Shown piece by piece: positions 22,141 to 34,800 of a stretch of 64,000 bases of DNA. Numbering within the stretch: position 1 is the stretch's first letter; every line of letters starts with the position of its first letter. Origin of the DNA: Anthopleura xanthogrammica (taxonomy: Eukaryota > Cnidaria > Anthozoa > Actiniaria > Actiniidae). A program made the translations under genes and the position numbers. The notes under the pieces were generated by a model. That model made no database searches and had not been told where the DNA came from. It saw only the letters and a program-made list of their open reading frames with translations. Location: NCBI GenBank assembly GCA_964019055.1, contig OZ025216.1:11854914-11918913 (forward strand). The letters are read 5' to 3'.

Positions 22141-24445
22141 GAAGCGGAGTCCTAGAATGCAGAAATGTTGCGCATGCTATTTATCATATCATGTATAACA
22201 AGAAGGAATAAAATATGAGTTTTCATCCAACCACAGCACAGATGATCCAACGAGCAGTATATCGTCCAGTCGACACCATGATCGCATGATGAAGACTACC
22301 AGCTTGCAGTCGAAACGTCACGATCATCCTCTACAAATGACACTCAATCGTGAGAGAGAAGTGTTATTTCTTTACTACTATTCCACGATGAATCATATTT
22401 TTCATTCTGTTAGTTTTCATCGAAATCTAATTTATATAGCAGATACTCTGCGTTAAAAAATATAATCCTTCTCCCAAATGATGGTACTTTTATATCGTAA
22501 AATATAAATGTATATTTTATATGCTTAGTCGTATACGTAAGTATAGTTTAGCTGTAAAGTATGTAGCAGGTCATACTGAACTAAGCATAGCCGAAACAAA
22601 TAGAACTGAACAACACTTTGAAATTGTGACACAAACAGCCATTTTCCCTTCTGTCAGCCAAGCAGAAAGAAGCCCCAAATTAGCATTTTATATTATAAAC
22701 ATAACCAAGAGAGCATAAATATATTTATGCTCGTTTGACATAACTAAATGCAAAACGTTTCTTGGAAGATTTCTTGGAAGATTTTTCAGCATTAATGGGT
22801 AAGTCCGGTGACTCAAACATGCTTGACTTGTGGCACGTACAGGAAGCCCTTCCAATGATTGATTTTGTGTTGCCTGAGCACGAGGCTGGAGAAATTACAA
22901 CATGTCATCAAGGAATGTTTTTTATTTTTCTAAATGCCCTGCCCTCATACCCTGTCTGGCAGAGGTTTAGGAGAGGAATCAGAAGGCTCTCCCTTCTCCT
23001 TTGTCTTTCGCTGTATCCTGTCCTGTCTTCACTTTCCCTTGCCAGTTTTCATCGTGGTAAAAAAAAAAACATCTGGAGGTATTCCAACAATACCATGTCA
23101 TTCTTTGTTTTCATTGGTCAGTTAATCACAAAGCCGTCCCACTGCCTGCTACAGAAGCAACATATTTTCTGCGTTCTACAAAAAGGACTAGTCTGCGAGC
23201 AGTTTTAGAAGAAACTACAACTGGTTCCAGCTTTCCTTACAACTCCAATCTTAGTAGCCAACTGGAACTGTAAGAGGTGAAGTTTTAAAACGGTGAGTTG
23301 AATGTCTGTTCCCATCAAGCTTTCTGGTTGTTGTGGGGTGTAACATTGAGAGCACTGATGTATTACTTCAGCGTTAATTCTTTCAAAATTCATTCATTTA
23401 AAAATTAAGACACAAATAAGTAGGAATACCTATCTGCTAGAGGTCTCAGCCGTTTGTTGGTGAACTAAGGAACTCGAAACTGCTACCGTTAATCACAGTA
23501 TCAGTCTGCACATGTCTGCATCTAGCTGGTTGGTGCTGGGTGTAGCTTTCGCTTATATAATGTTAAATTTAGCCAGACGGCCAAGAGCACGAATAATGGC
23601 CTTATATACTACACACTGAAACTTTTACGTGAAACTTCTGAATGGCGTTTCGAGATTCACCAAACATTGTACAGTACAACATGGTCAGTTTACTGAACCT
23701 TTTTCGAATTTGCTTTGCGAGACAGTTTCACAATCAAAAGGCTCGATAGAAGTAATTTTCATGGTTAACAAAGATAAGCTGCGGACTTTTAATAATACGC
23801 GTTGTAACTAGTGATATTCTCCCCTTATTATTGTAAAAATATAGAGGCAACGTTCTCGGAGAATCCTCGGAGAGTTGAAACAGTTGAAAGTTATTATTTC
23901 CGGCTAACAAACAGAAAGAGAGAAGGAAAAAAAAGTTAGCCTCGTGACGCCATTGACACATGTAACTGAGCCTTAAGTCAATCTTTTCCAACGGCATCTT
24001 TTCCAAATTGATTAGTGAGTATTAAAAAACTAACATCCGAATCACAGAAAACCTGTTAAACGGAAAGTGGTCACGCTCATATTACTTGAAATTGAAGGGC
24101 TTTTCCAAGAAATGCATCCTAAATTATTGACGTTAGTATTACTAGAACTGCAATCTAAGCTATTCTGAAGTTCAACTTGTAATTAATATTCTTGGAACAA
24201 GCCTTACAAAAGTCACTGAAACGTGCTGAAACCTATACTGATAACTGAAACTGAATGAATAGGGGATTATTATTTTTAAACAGATGTTTCGGTCTATAAA
24301 AAAAACCTTCATCACACTATATAGAGGATTAGTTTTCCTGTTTCTAAAAAAAAATGTAAGAGGCCGATCATTTGACCTTTTGTGGTGAAGTTGAAGTGCT
24401 GTTGGAAAAAGTGTCGTGTAATTTAGTTATTTAAAAAATTGTGTT

Positions 24446-26110
24446 ATGAAAAAAATAGAAATGATTTTTGAAGTTGCGCAACTTTTCTATCTCCACACAC
24501 AGATACCTAAGATGTACGTTTTAGTTTATCTGCTCGTCATCACTGGGAGCCCTTGGCTGTCAGATGCAATGATTGAATTTAGAGGGTCTCAGGTGGGTCG
24601 TCTTGTGCCTTACGTGGAACAGCCAGCGAAAAACGTGAAAGCCGGTCCGCCATGTTACTGCGTTGGACGGACTTGCTATTACTGCCCTGGGAATACCTAC
24701 TGCACGGTGGACAAGGCAGGATGTTGCCCACGACCAGGCTGCCGCAATCATTGTCATGGAAGGTGGTGCCTCTGCCCTGGTTATCCTATTTGCTGTCCAG
24801 ACGGAGCATGCCCGAAAAATTACCCAAAGTGTTGTGGCAAAGTCTGTTGTAAAAACGATGGAAATTGCTGTGAAGGAAAACATTGCTGTGACGCGAAAAG
24901 CTCATGTTGTGGTAATGGATGTTGCCCCAAAGACAATGGCCAGTGTTGCACGTCGGCGAGTACCAAAGAAAAGTTGTGCTGTGTGAAGCAGCGGAAGGAT
25001 TTGAATTTGGAAGAGGAAGATCGAAGAGAAGTTAAAGAGGAAGTTTTGGATTTTAATAATGACGATGGAAGTATCTTCAAAGACTTGTGCAAAACATTTA
25101 AAGCAACTGGACAGTATGCAGTACTGTTAGTTGGAAGGCATGAATTAGATCCAAAGCCAAAGCCATCACCATACGACAGTAAAGGGCTTTGTATTGGTAA
25201 CAATTATGCTGCAGCTAGGTTCTTGAAAGGAGGGAAACACACTGAAGATATCATTCTTACTTATGCAGATGACATGGTAAACAAATATAAAGGCAAATAT
25301 GGCGAAAATCCCGAACTGTTTCTGTTTTCCAAAAACAATCCATGCTGCGGAAGTCCTCTTTCTCCAAACTGTGATGCTGGTTGTGCTGGAAAAATTAAAG
25401 CGAAGTTGACGGAACTAAGTGGCAAAATAACCTCGATGATTATTGCTTGGGATAATAATTACAAGCTTGGTCCTATGCCATTTGACAAGGCTTTCTTATT
25501 TAGCTTGAACAGCATGCTGTCTCCAGGAAACGCCCAACTCTCATGGAACACAAATGGCTACTGCCGCAAAACGCCACGAAAGTGGTTCCAGAAAACCATG
25601 TTTGAGTGCCTTTTACACACTGCCAAAGGCCATCCTTTCTGTACATCGGCGAGTGTCGAGCAAGATTTGGCAAGATTGATCAATAAAGTAACATGGATTT
25701 GTGGAACAAGCAGTACCACTGAGACCACTGAAGATGAGTATTACCCAGATCAGTTCGTTTACGATGGCTATGAGGCGGAAACGTTTGATACCAAAACAGT
25801 AGGAACTTCCCCAGCTCGCGCTCCAGAGTGCTGGAAAAATAAAGTAAAGTCGTTGGATAGTTTCCTTTGTTCTCAGTTGCCAGAAAAAGCCTACGAGTGC
25901 GCTAATGCATACAAGTCTAATGACCTTGGTCCTGCTCTTAATCCAAGCAATCCAACCACATTCAGCAACTCTGCATCTGACGTACGAGGAGAGTATGGTA
26001 AATTGTGCTTTGAATCTGGTTCCTGCACAACTCCAAAGGGTTCACAGGCTAAAAGGTACGAGGAGAAAAAAGATCAGACCGAGAAAACTGGATTCAAAGA
26101 TGACCTCTAA
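24446..26110 (+). CDS. Putative secreted Cys-rich protein with a deaminase-fold-like domain, intronless
   Basis: The open frame is 554 residues without introns. The more likely start is the second Met (residue 23, position 24512), since MYVLVYLLVITGSPWLSDA looks like a signal peptide ending near residue 41. Residues 70-179 hold 30 cysteines, including ten CC pairs, in a granulin-like or related disulfide-rich arrangement. An acidic linker follows (185-207). Residues 213-340 contain a strand-like AVLLVG, then HTED (H265, E267) before a helix, then LFLFSKNNPCCG with C300/C301, and C309 and C313. This HxE...PC...C order is the zinc-site signature of the cytidine-deaminase fold, so a secreted deaminase-like enzyme is inferred. 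Substrate is unknown and activity unproven. The C-terminal third has six or more further cysteines (for example C373, C388, C399, C418) and a Lys/Glu-rich tail. It stands alone in a gene-poor interval. If it is not a deaminase, it is at least a secreted disulfide-rich protein. Confidence 0.7.
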   Translation: MKKIEMIFEVAQLFYLHTQIPKMYVLVYLLVITGSPWLSDAMIEFRGSQVGRLVPYVEQPAKNVKAGPPCYCVGRTCYYCPGNTYCTVDKAGCCPRPGCRNHCHGRWCLCPGYPICCPDGACPKNYPKCCGKVCCKNDGNCCEGKHCCDAKSSCCGNGCCPKDNGQCCTSASTKEKLCCVKQRKDLNLEEEDRREVKEEVLDFNNDDGSIFKDLCKTFKATGQYAVLLVGRHELDPKPKPSPYDSKGLCIGNNYAAARFLKGGKHTEDIILTYADDMVNKYKGKYGENPELFLFSKNNPCCGSPLSPNCDAGCAGKIKAKLTELSGKITSMIIAWDNNYKLGPMPFDKAFLFSLNSMLSPGNAQLSWNTNGYCRKTPRKWFQKTMFECLLHTAKGHPFCTSASVEQDLARLINKVTWICGTSSTTETTEDEYYPDQFVYDGYEAETFDTKTVGTSPARAPECWKNKVKSLDSFLCSQLPEKAYECANAYKSNDLGPALNPSNPTTFSNSASDVRGEYGKLCFESGSCTTPKGSQAKRYEEKKDQTEKTGFKDDL

Positions 26111-28840
26111 CAATCGCGAATATACCTTGGATTAACCGCGTTTTTCTGTTTTGGTTTTGGTACTTTGGCTGTTTTGATAGTTTTAATAGTTTTTCTAGAC
26201 TGTTTTGCAGGTTAGTTTTTTTTTGTAGCCTCAATCAGAAATTATAGTTACGAGGTGGATTCATTCACCCTCATGTACGTTCATTAAAAAAATCTGCAAC
26301 ATGAAAATAACATAATTAGGTTTAACTTCATTGTTCAACGAAACAATTACTAAGTGTGAAGATAAATGACTATAAAGCAGCGTCAAATAAGAAAAAACCT
26401 CCATTTGTAGTCGTAAAAGTAAAAAAGATGTTGCGGCCTCATTTCATTTGTAGTCGTAAAAATAAAAAACATGTTGTGGCCTCATTTCATGGCTGTCAGT
26501 TTTAACTTACGCACACGGTTGGGCTGAGGAAATTTCTGATCCATGAACATTTCAACTCGACAAATGATCACATAGACCGAAACAACCTCCTTTATTCCAC
26601 TGTGTATACATCATTGTGTTTGATATCACAGATTCTTCGCAGAGTTCGTTCGCGTTGGATTCGGCGCATGTGGGATTTCGACGTCTAAACTCGACCTTAG
26701 TCTTAATTATACTTAGTTTCAAATTCTTACCTTTGTATATATTTTAAGAAGTGTACATATTAGATTGATGATCAGATAACGGGTAAGAGGGGAGGGGAGG
26801 GGGAGGGACATTGGGGTGTGGGGTTGGGGTTGGGTCTTAGTCTTATAATGTATATATCAATTCATATCTTAACTTAGTTTATTCTAATGTAAAGTTTTAT
26901 TATTATATGATTTTATAGTAGACAGGTAGACAGGTGTCCCCAATTAGCTTGTACTGAGTGCAAGCTAGGAATTACTGACACATTAATAAAGTTTATTATT
27001 ATTATTCTTCTGAACTAGAATTTTTTTCATGTGCAGCTTAGTTTGTTTCCTGTTGTTCTCCATCTTCTTGTTCTTTGCTCGAGTAAATTAACCGAAAAAT
27101 GCGTCTGCCAATTTTACTTTTGTTTCTCCGTCTCTTTTATATCTCAGTAACTTGCCATATAGCATATAATAAGTATCTTAAAATGAAACCATATTTTGCT
27201 TCTCGAAATCTCACCGCTGAAGGATGGTCCGCCAATTTGTTGCCTTCGTGCTTCCGTTAAATTAAAAGGTGTCCATAATTTGGAATATCTAAATATAGCT
27301 CACTCCAGAAAGACAGGTCGTTTTATGTATGGGAGGATGGACACTTCTATTTATTGACTTCTGATAGTTGATAGTTTCCGAAGTTTTTCTTCTTCTTTAA
27401 CACACGGTTAATGGTGTCCGCAACCAACCAACCAATCAACTCAAGAAATCGTTTTCATAACGTCGCGCGAGTTCGAAGAAGAAAATGGGGACTTTGTATT
27501 TCCGCTTTATGACGGAAAGTTATGAGTTCGTCAACCGCTGATAGGCCAAAGAACTATTGACTATGTCACGCCTAGTCACGCTATATTTCCCCGTAGGGAA
27601 AGTGACTCAAAGTAACCGGCGAGCCTGGCTTGCTGCCCCCTTCCTCAAAAAACCATTTACCATACCCATGGCACAGGCTTTCCGGGTACTTTCCGGGTAC
27701 GTGTTGCACCTGGTACCGATTCTCGATGAGCCCTACTCAGGTTGCGTCCATTCTCAACACTTCCGTTGTCATGGGAACTGGAACCCATGCTCACAGCGCC
27801 TAATTCTGCAAGCAACCCAGCCCCAGTGAAGAAGAAGTGATTGTCTATATATATATGAGGAATATGGGAAGTGATGCATGCATGTGGGATCCTACATGTT
27901 TGTAACGATGTTGTGTTGTGTCAAGACATGCGCTTTTTGTCCATCCATTTGCTACAGTTTCTTGCCAGACCTTGTCAGTAAAAGAGCAAATATTTATCCA
28001 AGTAAGAGTGTTTTATTTGAACTAGACTTGTTTATACTAGGATTAGTATCTATAAGCCAAATAAGATACAAAAATAGAACAAAATAACTACAATTTATCT
28101 AATTGCTAAGAACTATATTTCCGGTTAATGTTTACATTACCTAATTTACATTTTTAATTTTACAGTATTTTTTACAATAATGTGAGAAACTGTTACGCCT
28201 AACCAAGAGCTTGTAGGGACAAGTTTATATCTAAAAGAAAAAGGCATACCTAAACAGTAACCATACTTCTTTAGATAATGTCAGTCGATGAACATCCGAA
28301 CTTAGTTTAAAATAGATTCAATGGCGACTGAACTTCGGAAATTGTTCATCAGCTTTTATTCTTGTACAGGCATGCACATAATTTTACCTATATTGTGACC
28401 TTTTTTTGGTGTCATGGACAGGAAAGAACAATGTTTCTTCTTTGAGTTGTTTTTACACTAATTTATGAAATGCTGCAAACCAGTTTCTGTGGCGTGACAT
28501 GTAGCGTGACAAACAGTAGAAGTTGTTCAGCTTTTCGTGATTATGACGGTCGCAAGAATGAAATGTTATAGACAATATTTAGTTTATTTACTATTGTTAA
28601 ATATTTACTACAAAATTAAATTGCTTGGCATCAGTGATGGGCCTTTGTCACGCGGCTCACTGGAATGTTGCATCGGATGTAACATTAAATTTTATTTAGT
28701 TAAACGTACTGCATTGCACAAACAGAGGTTTTCATGTCCTTGTGAGAATGATATGAAAGAAGATGCTGAAAAACTAAGTCCATGAAAATTATTTTTAAAG
28801 GCAAGCAAAAACTAGTTAAAGTCAAATAACAGGTTTCCTT
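26111..28840. other. Intergenic region downstream of the Cys-rich gene and of the RLR gene
   Basis: No gene is supported. A 56-nt segment is directly repeated at about 26399 and 26453 (CATTTGTAGTCGTAAAA with GATGTTG.GGCCTCATTTCAT). A LINE-like 3' tail ends in AATAAAGTTTATTATTATTATT near 26984-27006. A dispersed repeat copy lies at 27625-27900. The region near 28841 must contain the 3' untranslated region of the RLR gene. Confidence 0.5.
27625..27900 (+). repeat. Dispersed repeat, copy 2
   Basis: Contains GCTTGCTGCCCCCTTCCTCA, TGGCACAGGCTTTCCGG, GATTCTCGATGAGCCCTACT, AACCCATGCTCACAGC and GCAAGCAACCCAGCCCCAGT, in the same order as 21795-22140. It lacks the extra GACGTCCGT insert of copy 1. Non-coding; no inverted termini were seen, so class is unknown. 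Confidence 0.65.
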
Positions 28841-31800
28841 TCAATCGAAATTCAGATCATCCAGGTCCAGATCCAGGCTTTCATCGTTTTGGAGAAGTTC
28901 CGAGAGCTGAGCTTCTGGAATCTCAATTGGGAATTCACTCCACTTTTTGTACATACTTCTTTTGACGTTTGGGTACTCAACAGCAAATGCACTGATCTTC
29001 AGACATGGCCAAGTAAAGCCGTCAATCTTGACTGTCGTACCCCAATCTTCGTCACATTCTTTGCAATGCACCTGTAAACGATTCGAATATTATCTTCAGA
29101 AACTTGCCCTGACACCACAGCAACAAAATTGCGCCAAGTAAAATCTGCGGTCGTGAATGCTGCTCTCATCGGATGCAAACAGGTTTTAAGAATTACCTTC
29201 AAACCTGAATTCAAATTTTAGCAATACCCTGAAACCGCAACGACTATATGCTGATGAAGTCAGCTACAGAACACGGGTAACTCGCAGATTGGATTGAAAT
29301 TTAGCTTTGAATATTTGACCTTTAGAGCAGTTTTCGTATGACTATGTAAACGTACGGCACGGACCGCGCCTTGCCGTAACCGTGTCAGTGGCGTGCCCTG
29401 TATGAAAACATTTGACTTTCGGTGCCGTGTCCGCGCCGTAACCGTGCCGTGTGTCGTGACTTTTCACACTCGTGCGAAATCTGCTTTAAAATTACCTTGG
29501 TTTCCATCAGTATGTCATCAATCTTCTTGGATTTTTTTCTTGGTTTTAACTGGACTTTTTCATCGACAAATGACTTGTCCAAGATGACATGGTAGCTGTC
29601 CTTGAGCCGGCGGAACTGGTTCAACTGGCACGCCATCTTATTGCACCTCCTGCAGAAGAACGTCACATCATCGGACTGAAGATCACCTCTCTTCTTCTTT
29701 GCGCTTAGGATGCTTTTCATTTTGATATTCTGGACATCTTTTTTCTGGATGCTTTCGATCTGAGGAGAGAGTAGATGTCGTATAGTTACGGCATCATAAT
29801 GACATGGCATTCTCAAGGTATGGAATGGATAAACGACGAAATTTTCAAGTGAGTGTGAGATAATTTGTCATCCAGTTCTACAAAAACTATCATGACCGAC
29901 CAACTGATAAGGTCCCAAATTCACGTCTGCATGACCAGTTTTTTTATACAGCTTTTTCAAAAAAGGTTGGTGAAGGTTTTGTTGCTTGTAGCATGTTGCT
30001 TGTAGCATGTTGCTTGTAGCATGTTGCATGTTGCTATTTGCTTGTAGCATGTTGCTTGTTGCATGTTGCTTGTTGCATGTTGCATGTTGCATGTTGCATG
30101 TTGCATGTTGCATGTTGCATGTTGTTTGTTGCATGTAGCATGTTGCATGTAGCATGTTGCTTGTTGCATGTTGTTTGTAGCATGTTGCTTGCTGCATGTT
30201 GCATGTTGCTTGTTGCACGTAGCATGTAGCATGTTGCTTGTAGCATGTTGCATGTAGCATGTTGCATGTTGCTTGTTGCATGCTGCTTGTTGCATGTTGC
30301 ATGTTGCATGTTGCTTGTTGCATGTTGCTTGTAGCATGTTGCTTGTTGCATGCTGCACATGCAGTAACCAACCATAGGGTGGTCGTTATAAGAAGCTGTG
30401 CTATAGTCTACAGGATCTAGTATCACCGACCAACATACCTTCTTTATGTACTCGTCATGGGGAATCTGCTGTACATCTTCCACCGCAGACACCATCAGGA
30501 TTTCTCGATACTGATTGAGTTGTTCACGATGAACACCCCTCGTTCTGGTATCGCCCAAGTACACATAGTTACCCTCGTCTGCCCTGATACGACCACGTGA
30601 CTGTACGCTGGAAATTTCATTCCCTGCCATGTTGTAACGAATCACGAAGTTACAGTCACCAATGTCCAGGCCCTCCTCGGCCACGGTCGTCGCAATTAGG
30701 ATGTTGACTTCACCTTTCTTGAATTCTTCGATGATTGCTTCCTGTTCTCCTTGTGTCATGCCGACTGAAACCATAAAAATTCAATTTCAAATTTTGTATT
30801 TTTCTAAGATCTTTCGAAAGCAACTTTAATTACTGGGCCTTCGAATCAGGGCGTCTTATAAAGTATACTATGCATTGAATAATTTCTGGTGTAGACCTCT
30901 TTACCTTGAGCATAATTTTTTCGCATTTCAGACCCCGTGTCATTCCCTAGAGTATCATTTCTTTGTTTAATGGTTGTGCATTGTGAGAAGAGACATGAAT
31001 ATGGATACAACTCAAACAAAGAATCTTATTCTCAAGAGAATGACACGTGGTCTGAAATGGGACAACATTACGTCCAAGGTAAAGAGGTCATAGATGGCAT
31101 CCAGTAAATCAATTTTGTCATTCCATTTACTCCCTTCCATTCTCATTCGATTTCTCTTTCCCATTCTCTTCCCTCTTCTTTTCCAATTTTCATTTCAAGT
31201 CGTTTACTCGAAGCCTACCTTCACCATCTCCAGCACCAACTAAAGCTTTTGGTTTCAGAATGTCTTTGAGCTCTTTTGTTTCACTTATCCATCCTTGTAT
31301 ACCAACAGTAGAGTCTCTTGTTCGTGTAAAAAGAATCCCTTTGGTCTCTCCTTCCTTTCCCTTCTCTTTATCTTCTTCGTGGAATTTCAGAATGAGATCT
31401 TTAAGCTTCTTTAGTTTGGGGTTCATAGGCTCTTTGTCCAGGCGCGATTCAATTATACTCTTTCCTTTCTGAAACAACTCAAGTAATTTTTGATCCGTGA
31501 CCTGGAATTTGGTTTTATCCAGGTTGTCGAAGAACTCGTCCAGGTATTTCATGGCGTCCTTTATGCGGACTGTGTCGTTGATAATGAGCGACACGTGATA
31601 CCTAAAAGAATAAGAAATATATATAGGAGCTAATTATGCATTTGCCCTCACGCAGCTGGTGTTAGCAACTGCAAAGCACTAACTATTTTTTTTAATCACG
31701 CAACAAAGTTGTGAGACAAGTCGCGAGTATTGTTGCCTACTGTTATGCAATGCAACTGCAATGCAGTTTCACAAATTGCGTGACAAGTCGCGAGGAATAT

Positions 31801-34800
31801 TGCTTAATGCAGCTTCACTCTGTCGATGCAAATACAACTAGACGTTTTTGCGATGACGAACATTTTTGACATTTTCGAAATCTCGTGCTGTTGGAACAAA
31901 AGATGTACGAATTATTTTGTGGTTTAGAAATAATAGTAGTATTGGTAATGATAATTAGACTGAATCAGCGTTTCACACGAGCAATGCCACATTTATAATA
32001 GTCTAATTATCATTACCAATACTAATATTATTCCTAAACAATGTCGAACATAAATTTTTACAATTTTTTTTGCAGAAAGTAGAAGTTTTAGCAAAAAAAA
32101 TGAAAAATTCAAGTCGTGTGAGGGGATGTCAAATGTGAAAAAACGCTCGTGTAATTCTTTTCGCGAGACAAGTTGCACGACAAATCATATTGTGTGACAC
32201 GGCCTTAATTACGAAACAATTTTTCGTACACACGTCGTGCGTTCACTTGGTTATTAGAGTAATTTTCGTATGACTGGAAAACTTACGGCAAGGAGCGCGC
32301 CTTGCTGTGTCAGTGCCGTGCCGTGCATGAAAATATTCGACATGTCGTGTCCGCGCCGCGCCGTAACCGTGTCGCGCGCCGTGACTTTTCACACTCATGC
32401 GAACTCTGCTCTATCGTTACCTTCTCAGCTGCTGGGCATACGTTACAAGGTCACGGTTTGCTAGTCTACCGATTGCATCTTTGTAGAGACCTTCAACCCA
32501 CTGACGATACTGCTGACCTACTCTGTCTGCGGGCACCCCGTTAGAAGAGTCATAGTACTTCTCTGCAGCCTTTTCTATCTTCCCCATGATCTAATGATGA
32601 AAATGTTATAACGTGTTAACTTACTAAGCGGGCAGTCTATGTAATAAGGTTACCAGGGAATCAAGGGTGGTGTACTCAGAGGTAGCGCACTCGTCTATCA
32701 CCTCTGGTTCTCTGGTTCGATTCCAGCATCACATGAAGAAAATATTGAAGAGTTTACAAGTATTACAAGTACCTGATTAATGACTTTCTCAAATGTATTT
32801 GCAACCTGGTCCACTTTTTCCATCTTCCTCTTTGGAACTCCTCCAGTCACATTCTTTTCCAGTTCACCGACATTCTTTTTTACAGTACTGACGCAGCTGG
32901 CGTCCATGTTCGCGCAAATCTTTAAGATGTGGTTTCTTGCTTTACCTGACTCGGTTGATTTTCCTACTCCAAGAGAAGCAGTCAGGCCTAATATCTGGCA
33001 ACGTATTAAATAAAGAAAGATATGACTTTAAATTGGACGCAAAAGCCCTTTCTGATTTGATCTTTTTTTTCTGGTCATAGACTGGACTGGTCATAGACCC
33101 TTTTATGATAGACAACGTGTCATTCCCTTATTGGTGTGCGCTAATAATGCGCCGCCTGTGCTGTGGTCGTGGGACAGATATCATATTGACCACGTGCGAT
33201 TTTCTTTTTGTCATGATCATTCGCCGGAATTAGTATTGTATGTGAGTAGAGTTGTTTGTTGGTTCTCTCCTGTGCTTCGAGGGTTTTTCTCCAGGCTTTC
33301 CTCCCTCCGTAAAAACAACTTCCAAATTTCAATTCAATCCTCCTGGACTTAACAGAATTTGGAGCTTAGTTCTGTTGTGAGTGTCCCATGCTGTGATACA
33401 ACAGCTAAAGCTTAGATATTGTTTGCCGGTAATGATAAGAAGATGCACCATATTATAGAACAGATGACCGAGAAACACCATCACTAACCTGTGGTAGTTT
33501 ACGCTCTTCATTTGCCGCCAAGTACTTCCTCGCCATATAATTCTGCATGATTTTATTATACGCATGATCCTTATTCGTATGGTGACATTCGTCAAAGATC
33601 AGCAAAGTAATGTCAGAGATCTTAAGGTTGTTCTTCACCAAGGCGTTCAGCAGGATTTGTGCCGTTAGGATAACAACATCATGGGTCTTCAGCAGAAAAT
33701 CCAATGGAATTTCCGTGGAGTTGCTACCGGAGATGTCACAGATGCTGTAGTCTGTAAGGTACTCTTCGAAGCGTGTTCTTTGTTGAAGGACGAGATTCTG
33801 AGTGCTGACGATGAAAACCACTTTGGGTCCCTTGATTTCACCTCTCAAATCTTCGGAAGGACAAAACAAATGAACAATTAATATTTAATTTGCGACCGAC
33901 ATATTCTTGGTTTTGATTGTACAATGTTTAGTATTCAACTTATATATTCTTGATTCTGATTGGTTAATCAACAAAAAATCTGCATATTTGATTGGCTGTG
34001 CCTTGGATGCAAATTTCAGGTAAAACTTGCTCTATATATTGCGTACGTAATCTGCGATGCTTGGCGGTCTGCGGTTGTTGGAAAAAAGAAATGAGATGGA
34101 GACTAGCTGCTGGCCTTTATTTCTCATGCCTCGAAGGCCGCCAAACAGCATAGGCTAAAGTTTGACTTAAAAATCATTACCTGGCTGCTCTATTTCTTTT
34201 TTATGTTTTTCAAGATGACGTTTTGTGATCTCCATAGCAACGAATGTCTTGCCACTGTTCGTGGGAGCACAGATGATGGAGTTAGTTCCCTCGAGTGCTG
34301 GGCCTGATAGCTCCTTTTGGTATTCACGAAGCGTCAGGTCTCTCTTGTAAATGTTCTCTCTTTGGCTCTCCAGGCAAACTGGAATCAAGGAAATGAAAAA
34401 ATCATTAAAAAAAGTAAATTGAGAGGAAATGAAACTGGAATTGAAAAAAGGAGAAAAGATTATTCATGGGATGAAACATACCTTTAGGAATTCTGAAAAC
34501 AACGTCTTGGTCGAGCTCTGAAGTTTGATCATCTGGTAACCAAAAAATAAATAAAATTTAAAAAAACATTCTGCGCAGCTATTAAAAAGACAACTTTCCA
34601 TTACCTGCTCTTCGTGATAGCAAACTGTTTCCAGTATTTTCTAAACTTTGCTCGGATTCGACGTCTTAAAACAAAACAAAACTCACATGAATATAAATTC
34701 TTTCTAAGGCAATTTCTAAGATTATATAATATTACTCCTATATTATAGCTTACGTCTTCTTCTAGAAAAACCTACTTTCAAGAAACTCGATAATCTGTTG

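Larger units (their letters stand above)
17927..24445. other. Gene-poor, repeat-rich region between SLC44A and the Cys-rich/deaminase-like gene
   Basis: No host gene is supported. The region holds a LINE 3' fragment with an ATT tail (19112-19670), a palindromic MITE (21344-21547), one copy of a dispersed repeat (21795-22140) and two relatives of another repeat near 21552-21645 and 22863-22950. Near 22290 the words GACTACCAGCTTGCAG and GTCGAAACGTCACG look like a retroelement remnant, but the family could not be named. Short open frames here (for example 18181-18456 and 22762-23208) lack splice context or recognisable domains. TATA-like words at about 24296 and 24320 may belong to the downstream gene. 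Confidence 0.55.

Noticed and set aside
22762..23208. 148-residue plus-strand frame beginning MEDFLEDFSALMG
   Set aside because: Part of it is shared with a dispersed repeat at 21552. No domain was recognised and no supporting splice partners were found, so it is treated as repeat-derived.
24560..25203. Antisense frames over the Cys-rich/deaminase-like gene
   Set aside because: They are shadows of a long sense frame with signal peptide and conserved Cys pattern.
29868..30371. Open frames rich in Asn-Met-Gln-His-Ala-Thr
   Set aside because: The heptamer repeat in an RLR intron generates them. A good donor at the end of exon 12 and phase closure to exon 13 place the array in the intron.
32668..32735. 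Possible functional tRNA gene
   Set aside because: The B box is good, but a paired acceptor stem and terminator are not evident, and it resembles the SINE head found elsewhere.
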